Source of the DNA: Stromatinia cepivora | Lineage: Eukaryota; Ascomycota; Leotiomycetes; Helotiales; Sclerotiniaceae | DNA length: 64,000 nt | Assembly: GCA_014898415.1 (NCBI GenBank) | Contig: RCTD01000016.1 | Coordinates: 1,178,001-1,242,000, forward strand | Direction: 5' to 3' | Shown: positions 24,837-37,545 of the stretch, in pieces | Numbering within the stretch: position 1 is the first letter of the stretch | How the letters are laid out: each line of letters opens with the position of its first letter | Program-made: the position numbers and the translations under genes | Notes under the pieces: model-generated | Told to the model about the DNA's origin: nothing | The model's input: the letters and a program-made list of their open reading frames with translations, nothing else | Database searches by the model: none

Positions 24837-25118
24837 TGTCACGAATCGTGAACCATAGGAGGCTAACCACGTGATACCTCTTATCTCCCATATCAATTTA
24901 TGAGCTGATCATCCGTATGTATGCGTTACGAATCATATGATTTAGTATAGTAAAATGGTAATTCTAATAATGTATACGTATAACCCTGCAGTCTATAAAT
25001 GGGTATTTGTGTATATATATTTAGTTGCTTTTTATGAGCTATAGTTCTTCAGTTGTAGATTCTAAAGAATATAATTGATCTTGTTTATTCAGTTTTATTA
25101 TGGTTTTTGTGTGTTATA
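24837..25118 (+). repeat. 5' LTR of gypsy 2 (282 bp)
   Basis: Starts TGTCACGAATCGTGAACCAT and ends GTGTGTTATA, where the unmutated relatives end GTGCGTCACA. It is the same length as the 3' LTR and the solo copy at 38402-38683. Confidence 0.9.
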
Positions 25119-28100
25119 TTATCTACAATTCATTTATAAGTGTTTGGTCATCTGATGGTCTTTCAAATAATACTTCATTTTAATAATATCTTCTTAGGTG
25201 AACTTTTACAAATGTTATATTTAGAGGAAGAAGATCTATTCCGATTTAGTCGACGAAAATAAATCTCTTTAGAAGTATACTATCATTTTCATAATACAAC
25301 GAATTCTTCCTTCTATACATTCCGAATCTTCGAAAGTATATTTTGAGGAACTTTCTTCTTCTTTTCAATTATTTCAATAACCCTTTGAAGAAAATATGAA
25401 TATAGGATTGGATAACATTATTATTGGAAGAAAGAAGATTGGTAAAAAAAAGATTCTAATATATGAAATCAATGTTTTCAATGGTTCAATTGCTTTTTTC
25501 GAATTATTATTACAATTATAAAATCTTTATATAATGATTATAAATTTGAAAAAGGAGAATCGATAATTGAAAGCTATAATGATAATGAATTTTGTAATAG
25601 TGTAATTTCCTTTTGAATCTTAAGTAATATTTATATAAGTATCTAGATTAATAATAATATTTGGGATTCCTTTTATTCTTTCAATCGAAATTCAAGGATT
25701 TTTATCCAAGCAAACCCGAAGATCCCGAAATCAGAGGAAGAAAATTTTGATCAGATGATTTGATCATTTGGGGCTCTCTAAGGATTTTCTTTTCCTTTTA
25801 GAAAGTGACGATCTATTTAATAATTAGGGGTCTTTTTACTCAAGAAGCCGATTTAATTGGTCAAGATTGTATTTCTGTGTTAATCATAATTTATAGCAAG
25901 ATATATATATATCAAAATCTATAAATCTTATTACTAAATTTAACAATAATATTGAATTTAAAATTAGTTTGTAATAATTATTAATTATAGAATGATTTGA
26001 ACTGTATACTATATTACTTAAAAATGAAATATAATATTATGTATATATAATTGATTAAACCAAATCAAAAGTATAAATATATTATTATACTTTTTATATA
26101 CAAGTACTCTGATTTATGATATTCGAATTAATCGAACAATTTATAATGATCTATTGGAATTTGATCGAAATCGATAATGTTCGTTTTCAATATAAGATAT
26201 AAATTATGCTTAATATAATTCGATATAACAACTTCCTAAAATGGTATAGAAAGTTCAGATTATTTGTTATTCAAATGAAGATTACTAATGATAAAGTTCT
26301 ATTTAGGGATTTCGAATGGAAGATTTTCGATTTTCTTTTGCGAGTGGTAATAATATCTATCAAGGATTGTAAAATTATAAAAGAATTCGCAAATATATTT
26401 ATTAGAGTAGATCAAAACGAAATTTCATTATAAAAACGAAATCGATATTGTATTAATTGAAAAATCTTTGTAATTATTCATAAATTAATAATTATTATAA
26501 ACTTTTTGTAATCCTTTTGAAGTTTTAATAGTTCCAATTTTGGAATTTTTATATTCCTGAAATTATTTCTACCCTGGAATGCTCTTTTTGGATACACCGG
26601 CCTTACTGCACCTAATAATTATTCGAATTTCAAATGCTCATCGCCCTTTTTCTTTTCTAAAATAGTACGTACATTGATACTTTGTATCGATAATCTTAAT
26701 GAGATTGAGATGGTATAAGAAAAAGCAGAAGAATTCGAAGAATATCGGGATGCCGAAAAAGACTTCAGCCCAAAAGCTACAGTTAAAACTATACAGAATA
26801 TTTGTTTAGAAGAAGAAAAGTATTTAAAATCAAATATTTAGATTTTGTTTTTATCCTAAGTACTATATAGGATATAAGATTTCTTGATCTAACCAAGTTT
26901 ATGGGAGGAGAAGTATTCATCCTTTTTTGTAATCTTTCGAAAAATGGTTATACTTATCGATCAAGAGTTTTTATTGATTTTGGAGTAAATGGATTTGTTT
27001 TTATTAATATTATATTCTTTATTTGTTTATTTCCTATATTTAAACCTAGAATTATACTACTTGAAGTTTCAATTGAAGTTAAAGAGTATAATAGTATACA
27101 AGGCTATGTTATTACTTATTTTACATTTCTTAATCTAATGATCAATAATTGTAAACAATCTTTTGTCCTTTTCCTTATTATTGAATTAGGGAGTTATAGT
27201 ATTATTTTAGATAGACTTTGATTATTAGAGATTCGAATAAAGCTCGATTGCTTTAATCGATATTTCGAATGGTTTAAAGAAAGACTCTGTACTATTTTTT
27301 ATTCGAATAATCTCCTTATTATTTAATTATCCTTTTGCAAATGGAAGATCGATCGATTAGTCCAATAAAATGCTAATCAACGAAATGATCAATTCGAAGA
27401 ATATTGGAATCGAAGAGATTCATAATTGAATAGATCAATTGCAACTGATAATATACAATAAGAATCTTCAAATATGAATATAATATAGATTCTTATTGAA
27501 AAGGAAGAAGTCCTGATTCCTTTCAAGTTCAATCCATCTCCTTTTCAATCAATTATATCATTATTGTAAATTTACGAATACTTTTTTTGTATATCGCCCG
27601 AAGTCCTCGATTTATATATATTCAAACCCGATAAGTTTCAATTAGAATACAAAAGAGATGAATAAATTGAACTCTTTATTATTATTTTGAAAGAATTCGA
27701 TAATATAATAAACTTCCAATGGAACAAACGATATACAAAAGAGAGAGTATTGATTGCCCTGACCGAATTCAAGAATACAAAAGTTCGAAAGAAACTCGAT
27801 CGAATACTAACCGAAATCGATTCAGAATCTGAAATATTATCTGAATATCGATAATATTATCGAATCTTTTCTAAATATGAATCAAACATTTTGTCTTCTA
27901 ATCGATCTTATAATTATAAAATCATATTAAAAAACAAAAGAGAATAAGCTTTATACTATAATCCATTTTACAAGATATCTTTAGAACAATTGGAAATCGT
28001 TAAAGAATATATTATAGATAATCTTAATAAAGGTTTTATTGAATTTAATTAAATCTTTTATATTGCATCTATTTTATTCATCAAGAAACCCAATGGTAGT

Positions 28101-28577
28101 TTGAAATTCTATATAAACTTCAGATTATTGAATTCTTTGATATGTAAAGATCGATATCTCTTTTTTTTGATTAACGAAATGCTTTCTTGGTTTTCCGGTG
28201 TTAAGGTTTTTACCAAACTCGATATTCGTTAAGTTTTTCATTATATAAAAATGGATTCTGTTTCGAAAGAGTATATTACTTTTCAAACCCGATACAGATT
28301 ATACAAATGCAAGGTTGTATTATTCGGATTAATAAATGGTTCTGCAATCTATCAGTGTTATATGAATAATATTCTATTCGATTATTTAGATATCTTCTAT
28401 ATAGTATACCTCGACGATATTCTAATCTATTCCGAAAACAAAAAAAAGTATTAAATTCATGTTAAGCTAATTCTTAAACGATTAGAAATCATTGGCTTAC
28501 AAATGGATTTTAAGAAATACGAATTCAATATTATATATACTAAATATTTGGATTTTATTATTTCTATTAAAGAAATA

Positions 28578-30762
28578 ACCGATTTCCCTACATCGTGCAC
28601 GACCCCACATCTTGCACGCCCCTCATATTCCTATTACGATCACTTCAAAATTCGATATTAATTATAAATTATAAGATATAAAGCTACAATTCTTTTTGAG
28701 CAATAAAGAGATATAGTATTATCCTATAGAATTAAAAAACCTTTACATTTTCAATTTCAACGAAATCTTGATACATCGTCCGGCCTTTGAATACAATACC
28801 TCCCCTCTTTCTTCCATTATTGATTTATTAATCTCTATAATATTATAATCCTTTATAACTTCTTAAAATATTAGATTTATAATAAGAAAACGTTTTTGAA
28901 TCATTTGTACTCTTTTAATAAAAAATATTAATGATTTCCAAGCTCTTTTCATCTCTTCTTTGATATTATATACAATTTGACGATCGACCTTCCTTTATAC
29001 TACCCTCTCTTTAATCGTTCTATTCTTCCATTCTTTTTCAACTTTCTTTTCGGCTTTCTTTTGCTTCTTAATTTCCTTCTCCTATTCAACAATTAGTGCT
29101 TTCATCAATTGATAGATTCTAATTCTTTCGATTTATAAAAGGGAATATAAAAAAGCACCTCCGTTTTTCTCCTTTATTAGATTTAAATATTTAGAATAGA
29201 TTCTTTTCTTTCTTTCAATCTTCAAAACTTCTTCTAGATCTTTTGTTTTATGCAATTGGATATTAGTATTAGTTGTATACATAAATGCAGCCTTAAAAAG
29301 CTTCTGAGTGATATCGGGATCCTGTTTGAGGCGAAATTCTAATTTAAAATGATGAAGAATTTTAATTATATATAGTATCTTTATTTTATTCCCTATGAAT
29401 TGCATTGATGTAAATAGTGTAGGGGCTTGCTTTGGTTCGATATTGCGAATAATAATGTTCTTATTTATAAGATAAATGCCGGCTTTTTCGAAAGATTTCA
29501 GGATATTATAAGTAATAGTAGATTGAGCTCAAACAACCTTAAATATCATCCAAAAGTTATGTTTCGATATTCCAACGATATTTCCGCTTTTGTACATTAG
29601 ATTATTAAATTCTATATTATAATTCATCGAAAGGGAAAGGAAATAGTCTATATCAAAAGATTAGAGTCAATATATAGAGTAGAAAAGGAGAATTAATAAA
29701 ATGATCTTCAATTCGTTGTATTTCGATATAAATTCCATATTCATATAGCTAGAATGATTATCTATAATCAATAGACAATATCTTTTCCCTGTTTTTGAAT
29801 AAGTATAATGTTGAAAAACCTTATTAAGTCAAATAAGACCGAATGTATTCGATAACCATCCATTACTTGAAGCTCCGAAATAAACCTGATCCTTCATTCC
29901 TATCTCATCAATTTATATATTCTGTAGATCTCCAAATTCCCTTTTATAAATTAGAATAAATGAAATAGCCATATTATTGGTATATATATATGCTAAAAGG
30001 ATGATAAACTCTTTCGATCTATCCTGCTTAACTTTCGTAGCTTTATTACGATCATATACATTAGCATTCATTATCTTTTTTATAATTCTTCCTAAATCAA
30101 TTATAAAATCTTTTTTATCCCAATTGTATATATTCTTGGATAATATATTATATTTTGTAATTATTTTTATTAACTAAATAAAAAAAAGAGGGGCATTAGT
30201 ATAATTCTTTTAAATAATAAAATTCAATAATAATACAAAATAATTCAAATTAGATTATAAAAATGCTCAAATACAATAACATTATCAACTTTCATATACA
30301 AATTATCAATATATTAAAGATATTGATTTTGAAGATATATTTTATACCTTTTCACGAAATTTGCTGTTCAGTTTTTCCTTAAAAAGCAACTTATAATCTC
30401 TTTTGTAAGATTTTTGATTATACAATTTGTAGGGGATATAGATTTTTATATCAATTTATTAATTTGATCGATTAAAGCCTCTTTTTGCTTTTTTGAAAAA
30501 GATTAATGAGTTTTAGTATATACAATACTACAGAAGATAGTTTTGCCTTTATAATACCGAAAAAGCATTGAACAATTGATTTTAAAGAAATTTGTTATTT
30601 GAATATATTTAAGATACTCTTCCCCTTTAATTTGAATTAATATAAGTTCTATATAGGCCTCTGAAGGTATATCGTCGTTATATCCGTTCATGGTGGTTGA
30701 TATTTTATAAAATTAAAAGTGCGTGCAAGATATGGGGTCGTGCATGATGTAGGGAAATCGGT
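28578..30762 (-). mobile_element. pogo/Fot-type transposon C inside the gypsy 2 reverse transcriptase
   Basis: Terminal inverted repeats of about 43 bp (ACCGATTTCCCTACATC...) are flanked by TA (28576-28577, 30763-30764). Length is 2185 bp. The minus strand reads as a degraded pogo-like transposase: an N-terminal frame 30503-30691 (starting MNGYNDDIPSEAYIE), a catalytic block LLIIDNHSSYMNMEF at about 29780-29730, and a C-terminal frame 29133-29405. Excision at TA rejoins the reverse transcriptase/connection frame of gypsy 2 (...FIISIKE with KVNPEKIK), which independently supports both borders. Confidence 0.9.
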
Positions 30763-33700
30763 TAAAGGTGAACCCTGAAAGATTAAGGTAGTTAAGAATT
30801 GAATTTTTCTGATAATAATGAAAGGGATTCAATCATTCTTTGGTTTTTGTAATTTTTATTGATGGTTTATTAAGAATTATGGTATAATAATGAAACCTTT
30901 CAATGAATTTATTAAAGCAAATATTAAATTCGTATTCGATAAAGTATGCCAAAACATATTCAATATTTTGAAGAAAAAGTTTATCTTCGTTTCGCTTCTA
31001 TAATATTATAATCATCGATTCCCTTGTATATTCGAAACAAATACATTCGATGGGGTAATTGCTAATATGTTATTACAATAGTATAGCGAAGATTGGTTTT
31101 CTATAGCTTATTTCTTCAAAATCATAATTATTGTTGAATTGAATTACAAAATTTATGATAAGGAAATGCTATCAATCATTCGATTTCTCAATTATTGGAG
31201 AACGGAATTCATCGGTTCATTATATAAAATCAAGATTTATACTGATTATAAAATCCTCGAATATTTTATGATTATTAAGATTTTCAATACCCAACAAATT
31301 TGTTAAATAGAAGTTTTAATCGATTATAATTTCATTATTATATATCGCCCTGGAAAAGATAATTTTCTTGTTGATACCTTAACTTATCGAATCGATGAGT
31401 TGGATTTTTAGAATTATATCAAGAAAAAGAATCGCTTTCAGTAGTTTATTAAAGATAATCAAGTTGATACCGAAATCATGAGAAAAGCTTTACGAAAGTA
31501 TTATTCAAACAAAACAGCGATTATTAATATCGATTTGAATGAAATCACTTTTCGATTCGATTTAGTTAATTGTATTATCGAAGCAAATAAAACTATAGAT
31601 AACTTGTTAGTATTCAGAATACAAGCTATCCAAGATTACAAGTATATATTACTCCAAAATGATTTTTTACTTTACGATAACCGTTTGATGATACCCGATG
31701 TCAACAATCTTCGAATTTATCTGATTCGTGAAATCCATAATTCCGTTTTTATTGTTTATTTTGGTACAAGTAAAACCTACCTTTTATTATTTCAACAATA
31801 TTATTGGTCTAAAATGTATGATATCGTAGCCAGATATATATGCAATTGTCACATTTGTAAATACAGTTTCATTTTATATGATTGTACCCCTGGTTTATTG
31901 CATCCATTTCTGATTCCTAATCGAGTATAACAATATGTTATTATAGATTATTGCAATTTTAATAAGGATAAATACGGATATAACAATGTTTTAGTTATTA
32001 TTGATCGATTAACGAAGTAAATTATCTTTATACCTTATTATAAATCAATCGATATTCGAATTCAAATATAATTATATCTCTATTATATATATCGATATTA
32101 TAGTCCTTTTGATATTATAGTATCGGATCGCGGCCCCCAATTCATATTATAGTTCTGGAAGGAATTCAGCCAAATCCTAGGAACCGATCTCAAATTATCT
32201 ATTACTTACTATCCCCAAACCAATAATCAAATTAAGATTTATAATCAATATCTTCAGTAACGGTTAAAATCATTTATTAATTATTATCAAAACGATTGAT
32301 CAGAATTCCTATTTATAATAGATTACGTACAATTTACTCTTCCACACGACTCTTTAGGAGGGCTCACACCCTACGAAACCCTATACAGGCATGCACCGAA
32401 ATGTGTATGGGAATGGAAGGAAGACGCTAATAAGTCAACAGACGATATAAATATGCATGATGCTTGTATATATGTAGAATGCAATAGATTAGCTTTCGTA
32501 TGAGCGAAAGAAAGCCTATTGTATATCCAAGTCAAAATATCGAAATCCATGAATATTCATCGGTGTGAAATCGATTTCGATATCGGAGATTATGTATAGC
32601 TTAATATGAAGAGTTATTTTATTTAGAGATCATCCAAAAACTGGATTTCCTAATTCAAGGAAGATTCAAGATCATTGGTCGATTTAGAAGCTCTTTCAAA
32701 CTTGAATTCCCGATTACAATGAAAATTCATTTTGTTTTCCTTTTAGATCGATTATGCAAGGTATATAACGATCCTTTTTCTGATTAGATATTCGAATTAT
32801 TTCCGTTTATTAATATAACTGATGATTTGGAATAAAAAATGGAGAAGGTCTTAACAATAAAGAAAACACGAAAAACCTTATTATACAAAATCTTGTGGTT
32901 TAATAGCGATACCGATTTTATTTGGTATTCTATTTCCGATTTTAAAATATTATTGTACCTCCTGTACGATTTTTATTTGATTAATCCAATATTGCTTGGT
33001 CCTCCCAATCGATTAATTGATTGGATAAAGTTCTATAAAAGTGGAGAGGATAATTATAATTATATGAATAACGATTCACTTATAAAACTAAGGGAAAGAA
33101 AAATGTTCTTTAATACAGTAGACTAAATGTTATGATTTTATGATAGTGTATGTGTATATAATCGTAAAAGGATCGAAAACCCATACAAATTCGAGGGAAT
33201 TTGATTGTGTATATATATAGTTCGAGCTTTATACAATAGACGAGCTGTCATCATCAAAACAATATGAAGGCAATATATTTCAAAAAACTTATACCTATGA
33301 TTATTTCAAAAATCATGTAAAGGGAAGTTTGAATATGGTAAGAACAAAATATAATGTTACCCCTGTCGATTTCGTTCAATTTGGTTGATTTGGTCAATTT
33401 GGTTGATTAACTTGGTCGATTTCGGAATTGATCATATTAATTACTCATCATCACTATATTATAATTCAATTTCTTTCCTTTTTCTATTGAAACTTTTTTT
33501 TTTCAGAGGTTCTCCAAATCAAGGAGAATATAAATTAATATTAATTTAATCAATTGATGAACGATTTGGTCGATTTGATCAATTCATTTGTTATTTTGGT
33601 CAATTTGATCGATAATTTTGGTCAATTTGGTCAATTTCTATTAAATTGATCAAATCAACCAAAATGATTAATCTAATTGATTTAAAGCTTATGAATCTTT

Positions 33701-33782
33701 ACAAAACCTGGTTTTCGATGAAATAACAATGGAACAAAGGAATGAAATGTTTGAAGGTGAGTTTTTCCAAAGGGGGGAATAG

Positions 33783-34064
33783 TATCACGAATTGTGAATC
33801 ACAGGAGGCTAATTATGTGATATTTTTTATCTTTTATATCAATTTATGAGTTGATCATCTGTGTGTATGTGTTACGAATTATATGATTTAGTATGGTAAA
33901 ATGGTAATCCTAATAATATATATATACAATTCTATAGCTTACAAATGGGTATTTGTATATATATATCTAGTCGTTCCTTATGAGTCATAATTCTTCAGTT
34001 GTAGATTCTAAAGAACATAATTGACCCTGTTTATTCAGCTCTACTACGGCTCTTGTGCGTCACA
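33783..34064 (+). repeat. 3' LTR of gypsy 2 (282 bp)
   Basis: Starts TATCACGAATTGTGAATCAC and ends GTGCGTCACA. The left half is more AT-mutated than the right half. It is followed by the ATGGG duplication. Confidence 0.9.
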
Positions 34065-35495
34065 ATGGGTATCAGAGTATTATGAGAATCTTTGCCAGAA
34101 TAAAGAGAGAAATATATTTTCCGAAAATGGGGATAATAATTGAGAATATAATTGGGAATTGCAATACTTATATAAGAAATAAAGTTATTTAGTATATACT
34201 TTATGATCAGTTCAAAACCTTCGAATTATCTATTCAATTATAGAAATTCATTATTTAGGATTTTGTAGTAAAATTATCATTATTTCAGGATCCAATTATT
34301 CAAAAGGAGTATAACTTTATTTTAGTAATAATAGATAGATTAATCAAATTCGTTTATATAATACTATTCTATGAAATTTGGATAGTAAATAATCTTACTT
34401 ATATATTTATAAGGAATATAGTTAGTATTTATAATATACCAAATAAAATTATTTTAAATAAAGATAAATTATTTATATCGAAATTTTGGTCTATCTTTAT
34501 AATATTGTTTGGAATCAAAAGAAAGCTTTTGATAGTTTTTCATTTACAAATAAAATAGCCAAATAGAATGATTAAATCAAATAATAAAAGTTTATTTTTG
34601 TTGTTATATCAATTACAATAAAACAATTGGATTAAATTATTATCTTTGATATAATTTATATATAATATATTGGAAACGGAAATTACAAAAATGATGTTAG
34701 TTTATATTAATTTTGGATTCAATCTATTAGTATATAATCATTATTATTATAAAATACAAATATAGATAAAGCTATAAAAGATATTACGGAAATCAAAGAA
34801 TTATAAGAATAATTCTTTTTGGATTTATAATTTATCGCTTTAAAAAATAATAATATATTGTAACGAATTACAAAGTATAAGATTTATTTTTAAAAAGAAG
34901 AATAAAGTTAATTTATTCGAAAAAATATTCAAACAAAATAATTAAGTGATAAACTAGATTATAAGAAATTAAGATTATTTAAAATCGATAAAGTAATTGG
35001 ATTAGTTAATTATAGATTAAAACTATTATATATTATGAATATTCATTTAATATTCTATATATTCTTGTTCGAATTAATATTATCAGAAGTATCTGATATG
35101 CTAATAACGGAAATCGAATCAATGAATTCAGATATTATATATAATATCGAAATAATATTAGATTGTAAATATATTAAAAGCAAAATCAAATATCTGATTA
35201 AATAATTAGATTATCTATATTCAGAAAATACTTAGGAGTTCAAAGAAGATTTTAATTATTTTGAAAAGTTGGAGGCATTTTATTAACGATATTTAAATCT
35301 CTTCAAAAAGGATCCGAAGGATTTAAGAAAGAAAAAGAATCAAAATTGTTTAATATATTCAAATTAACTTTAACAAATATCGATAATTTGGAATTCGATT
35401 ATTTTTCTTCTTTTTCTATATATTCTACTTTCATTTTTTCTTTTTCCTTTATTTCATTCAATTTATTAAGAGATTTGAAATTATATTATAATATA

Positions 35496-35789
35496 CTGTG
35501 AAAGAGGTAGGTCGAGATACGTGCGTCCTGATAGTACGTTGTGAGGGGAAATGGGAATTGGAATTGATCAAATTATATTGTAGAGGCTTCAAGTAGTAAA
35601 ACTAGTAGGTTTAGATAATGATTTGGGTTGTGCATAAATGGGGTATAAAAAGATTAATGGAAAAACGATTGATTTCTTTCAAGGAGAGGGGAGCAGAGTC
35701 CTCTCTTATATCTAACTACGAAGAGTCATGTGACCATATGATTACGAATTAGCTATGTGTTAGGCCTTGATATCCCAACTTTCTCACAG
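35496..35789. mobile_element. 294-bp GC-normal insertion in gypsy 1 (MITE or solo LTR)
   Basis: An island of normal base composition in AT-rich sequence. The ends are CTGTGA...TCACAG with TA on both sides (35494-35495, 35790-35791). Read as TG...CA (35497-35788), it would instead be an LTR with TAC/GTAC-like flanks. No coding frame. In reverse orientation it has a TATAAGAGAGGACTC stretch resembling an LTR core promoter, so the class is undecided. Confidence 0.6.
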
Positions 35790-36203
35790 TACGAGAAGTT
35801 TGTTTACGAAAAGACTCTTCTATATATTCCAAATGAAGCAATTTGATAAGAATCTTTTTCTTTTTATAATAAAGTTTAGCTTTCTTCTTTTTCAATAGTA
35901 ATCAATCTTTATGATTAGAATCTATTGTATTATATTTTATATTATTAGTTTTTATATAATCGCTATATCTTTTGGATTCTGGAATTATTCGATATTCAAT
36001 CCTTTGAGATTCGTAATAAGAGTATAGTATTGCAATAAAATGATCTTTAAAGGATCGAAGATATAAATCGTAACAATTTGTAATAGTTTTAGTATTACAG
36101 GTAGAGAGTATAATGAAGAAATAATTATTGTATTATAATCTTTTGGAAGAATAATCCTATTTTATAAGAGTTTAGGATAAGTATTAGATTAGAAAGGGGA
36201 TAA

Positions 36204-36662
36204 TATTATAATAGTAAATAGATGATCTAGTTTCATGAGTTTGGGCTATATGTAAATCAATTTCGATTCATTCGAATTATTATAGGATTTCGATTATTTT
36301 AGAAATTCGTATATATATATTATCAGAATATAAAAAACAAGTATATTGGATTATTTAGGATTATTAATGATTCAAGGTGATTCAAGATCATTCAGGATTA
36401 TTAATGATCCAAGATGATTCAAGATCATTTAGGATTACTAATGATTCAAAATGATTCAAAAATATAGAAAGATCTATATAAAAAAGATAGATTCTATTTG
36501 TAAAACTTTATACTCAAGATCAATCATTTAGTATACTTTATTATTAATTATGAATTGTATATTATTATTATTATTACTTAAGTCCTTATTTGACGTTTAA
36601 TTATAAACCACCTCGAGAGCCTAAAGCACTTCCACATAATCTAGACGACAAACCTCGTAACA
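36204..36662 (+). repeat. 3' LTR of gypsy 1
   Basis: Starts TATTATAATAG where the 5' LTR has TGTTACGATGG, and ends CCTCGTAACA where the 5' LTR has CTTTGTAATA. The differences are C/T and G/A transitions, the RIP signature. Confidence 0.88.
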
Positions 36663-37141
36663 AAATATTCCTTTATTATATAATTGAATCTTTTTAATAT
36701 ATCGATATTTGTTTAATGTTTCATTTGCTTTTCGAAATATATAATTCTTTATATTTAAAAGTGTATTCTTATGGACTAATTTTTCTGTATTTTTAATTAA
36801 AACTAATATAATCTCAAATATAGATATAAAAAAGTTTAATTGATAATAAACTATTCGAGATTTTATTAAAATTGATTATAAAAGAATTTCAATTGAATTA
36901 TAAAGTGTTTGAGAAATCTAAGAGTTTAAATCGATGAATGAAGAGATAAATATATAAATTTAAATATCTAATTTTAAAAATATAACTTGAGGATCGAATG
37001 GTATTAAATCTGTTTCTTGGAAATCAGTTTTTATATTTTGAATTGTAATTGATTATTGATATATAGTTTTAAAAATTATAAAGAATTCAACTTTAATAAT
37101 ATAATTGATATAAGTTTTAATAAATCTATCAATTTGATAAT

Positions 37142-37213
37142 TGTCACGGGAAATGATTACTATATCAACCCAATTAACCATTCGTCAAGAGTGGCGTCAC
37201 TTTTGGTGTGACA
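37142..37213. mobile_element. 72-bp mini-element, copy 2 (inside pogo A)
   Basis: Same 72-bp element as at 23420-23491 but inverted. Bounded by TGTCAC and GTGACA, with perfect ATAAT flanks (37137-37141, 37214-37218). Only a few substitutions separate the copies. Confidence 0.85.
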
Positions 37214-37545
37214 ATAATTATATATTTATTTCAATATACTAAAACATTCAATATCAAATGATTAGATTAAATGATTTGAATGTAATAATAACTTTATTGT
37301 TATTATATTATTTGATTTATAATATAACTAAAAAGATATCGATTTATAATTTTCATATTTATCTAATACTAATATTCGATATTTGCTCTTTATTTGATAA
37401 ATTATATACTTATCGAAATGTTTTATTTATTCTAATTCTGTTTTATTATTTGTTTATTTATTAGAAATAAATTTAATAGTTCAATCTATAAAAAAACTGT
37501 TTTCTGTATATCAATTAGAAAGATGATATTGTTTTTATAAGTCTA

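Larger units (their letters stand above)
24837..34064 (+). mobile_element. Ty3/gypsy LTR retrotransposon 2 (chromovirus type), inside gypsy 1
   Basis: Two 282-bp LTRs are flanked by the perfect duplication ATGGG (24832-24836, 34065-34069). A purine tract (about 33768-33782) precedes the 3' LTR. Plus-strand relics in order: gag-like region to about 26.5 kb; protease with RVFIDFGVNGFVFIN (about 26960-27005); reverse transcriptase with FTKLDIR and YLDDILIYS (about 28210-28440); RNase H; integrase with an HICKYS zinc-finger relic and a VSDRGPQF core block (about 32120); and a C-terminal chromodomain-like stretch (32839-32945). The reverse transcriptase is interrupted by pogo C. Frames are interrupted by many stops; two longer open pieces (31478-31930, 32839-33126) survive. 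Confidence 0.9.
20612..36662 (+). mobile_element. Ty3/gypsy LTR retrotransposon 1 (RIP-degraded, itself interrupted)
   Basis: LTRs at 20612-21100 and 36204-36662 are flanked by the perfect duplication AAATA (20607-20611, 36663-36667). A purine tract (about 36190-36203) abuts the 3' LTR. Frame-broken gag with a zinc-knuckle relic (about 21998-22060), reverse transcriptase including YYLDDILIFS (about 23720-23755), RNase H and integrase are readable on the plus strand. The integrase is split by gypsy 2 at 24832-34069. In-frame TAA/TAG codons are everywhere, many explicable as mutated CAA, CAG or TGG. It is a dead element. Own length without nested insertions is about 6.4 kb. Confidence 0.9.

Noticed and set aside
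37258..37464. Plus-strand hydrophobic frame resembling a membrane protein
   Set aside because: It is the antisense of the pogo A catalytic region in AT-rich DNA; the minus strand carries the recognisable transposase block.
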